A stretch of DNA of 64,000 nt from Chromobotia macracanthus (Eukaryota; Chordata; Actinopteri; Cypriniformes; Botiidae), in contig JAZGTH010000007.1 of assembly GCA_036877525.1 (NCBI GenBank), forward strand, positions 4,615,001 through 4,679,000. The letters run 5' to 3'. This document shows, piece by piece, positions 62,901 through 64,000 of the stretch. Each line of letters begins with the position of its first letter. Position 1 is the stretch's first letter. The notes beneath the pieces are model-generated. The model did not search any database. It was given only the letters and a program-made list of their open reading frames with translations, and had not been told where the DNA came from. The position numbers and the translations under genes were made by a program.

Positions 62901-63894
62901 CTGGTCTATTCAATACTGCTTTGATGGCAGACACTAAACAGCTGCTTGATTACCCATAATCCCCAGGGATAACAGAGGCGGTTATAAAATGGAGCTGTCC
63001 CAGAACTGTCAGATACACCAAAACCACTTGCAGAATCTGCTGACTATTAACTTTGTCCTGCTTTATATTAGGTGTCTTCAACTACAATATATTTACATCC
63101 AAAACTTTAATACAACGTACCTGTTGTGTACATGTTGTTACATTAAACTTATATTTAAAGCGTCTTCATGTAATTACACTCTTGACCCTGCCCCTAACCC
63201 TAAACCCACCCCAACCCTAAACCTACCGAGAACAACAGGATGTTTAATGCATCACATACCTTTTTCCTATGCAAACACACAGCATTTAAAGACAACTGCA
63301 ACACAATGCAGTTTGAATGGAACCCTCGCTGATATAAGTGAAACTCGTACAAATCAAATGCACACAAAAAACGAATACAAAAAAGGGTGACTTTTATAAC
63401 CAGAAGTTCATCGAAGATGCCTAAAATTACTTCTCCCTCTGGATCTCCATGTGGTCGCACATATGCGGCACCTCAAAATAAATCACAAAATAAAAAGAAA
63501 ATTAAAATGATGACAGGTGGTGTTTTACAGAGAGATGAAAATGGACTCATCTTGTGTGTAATGCTGTGACTGACACACAGATCTGTGTTGTTGTCACAAA
63601 CAGAGAAAAGCAAAATAATTCCAGTGTTACTGGAAGAAAAACAATGTTTTATGACAATGATGCAAAATACAGTTTCATGGCATCTTTGTGTGTGTCTCAT
63701 ATCAAATGCCACTCTTCCAACTGCAGATACAGCTCCATTTAGCCCCTGGATACCCATATATAAAAGATGCTCTGGAATGCATTGCTATTTAAATAATGTC
63801 AGAACCAAAGGGCAAAAACCAAAACAACATTTCTGCCTCCTGTGTCATTTACAGGCCATAAAAAGTGAGACGATACACAGGAAACGCACTGCTG

Positions 63895-64000
63895 TGTGTG
63901 TATGTGTGGGAGAGTTTTTTTGGTTTTCTACCAAATGTCCCCACAAGAATAGTAAGAGTCACACACACCCACATTGTGAGGACCAGCCAGCAGTCCCCAT
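63895..64000. repeat. dispersed 'GTCCCCACAA' element, copy 7, cut by window edge
   Basis: CCAAATGTCCCCACAAGAAT, then AGTCACACACACCCACATTG, matches the end region of 49790-50060 in inverse order. It continues past 64000. Confidence 0.7.

Larger units (their letters stand above)
56798..64000. other. 5' intron or flank of tanc1, 7.2 kb without recognised exon
   Basis: No sequence resembling the missing N-terminus was found on the minus strand. Holds a partial MITE (57791-57841, inverse), a dispersed repeat (58360-58610), a diverged hAT-like element (59068-59350), a (TG)n run, a TAACCCTAAACC-type repeat fragment (63180-63230) and another dispersed repeat at the window edge. An open frame at 62088-62462 is discussed under findings. 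Confidence 0.6.

Overview
This is vertebrate nuclear DNA, almost certainly from a teleost fish and probably a cypriniform. Reasons: a large intron-rich gene, AT-rich introns full of CA/TG and GA/CT microsatellites, tRNA-derived SINEs whose tail carries the fish-typical motif TTTATCCAAAGCGACTTA, and many short inverted-repeat DNA elements of fish type. I see no bacterial, phage or viral genes.

The window is dominated by one protein gene on the minus strand, read as tanc1 (tetratricopeptide repeat, ankyrin repeat and coiled-coil containing 1), a postsynaptic scaffold protein. I could place 22 coding exons between 56740 and 6989. All have GT-AG introns, the phases agree at every junction, and there is no internal stop. 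Together they encode about 1,713 residues: an N-terminal Ser/Thr-rich part, a STAND-type P-loop NTPase core (Walker A in exon 5, Walker B in exon 8), a winged-helix/linker block (exons 9-11), an ankyrin array (exons 12-19), TPR repeats (exons 19-22), and a disordered tail ending in the PDZ ligand ESNV. The first ~150 residues expected for the family are not recognisable here and probably lie beyond position 64000. Paralogue assignment to TANC1 rather than TANC2 rests on recalled family features of the tail and the exon 9 block. The ohnologue (a or b) cannot be decided.

Layout: 1-6988 is the 3' flank, with a ~1.35 kb minisatellite of 19-bp units at 1941-3300 and two MITE-like elements just downstream of the stop codon. 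6989-13392 holds the dense TPR/ankyrin exons. 17506-25901 holds the remaining ankyrin exons and the linker block. 30054-41416 holds the NTPase exons in long introns. 41417-51234 is a 9.8-kb intron with a CpG-rich segment that could be an internal promoter. 51235-56740 holds the N-terminal exons seen here. 56741-64000 is 5' intron or flank without a recognised exon.

The most unusual non-coding structures are: a degenerate ~32-bp tandem array next to exon 10 whose units resemble that exon's own splice-donor region; a perfect 92-bp palindrome inside a dispersed repeat at 50176-50267; a 75-bp-arm hairpin at 29409-29572; and several repeated families of short inverted-repeat elements.
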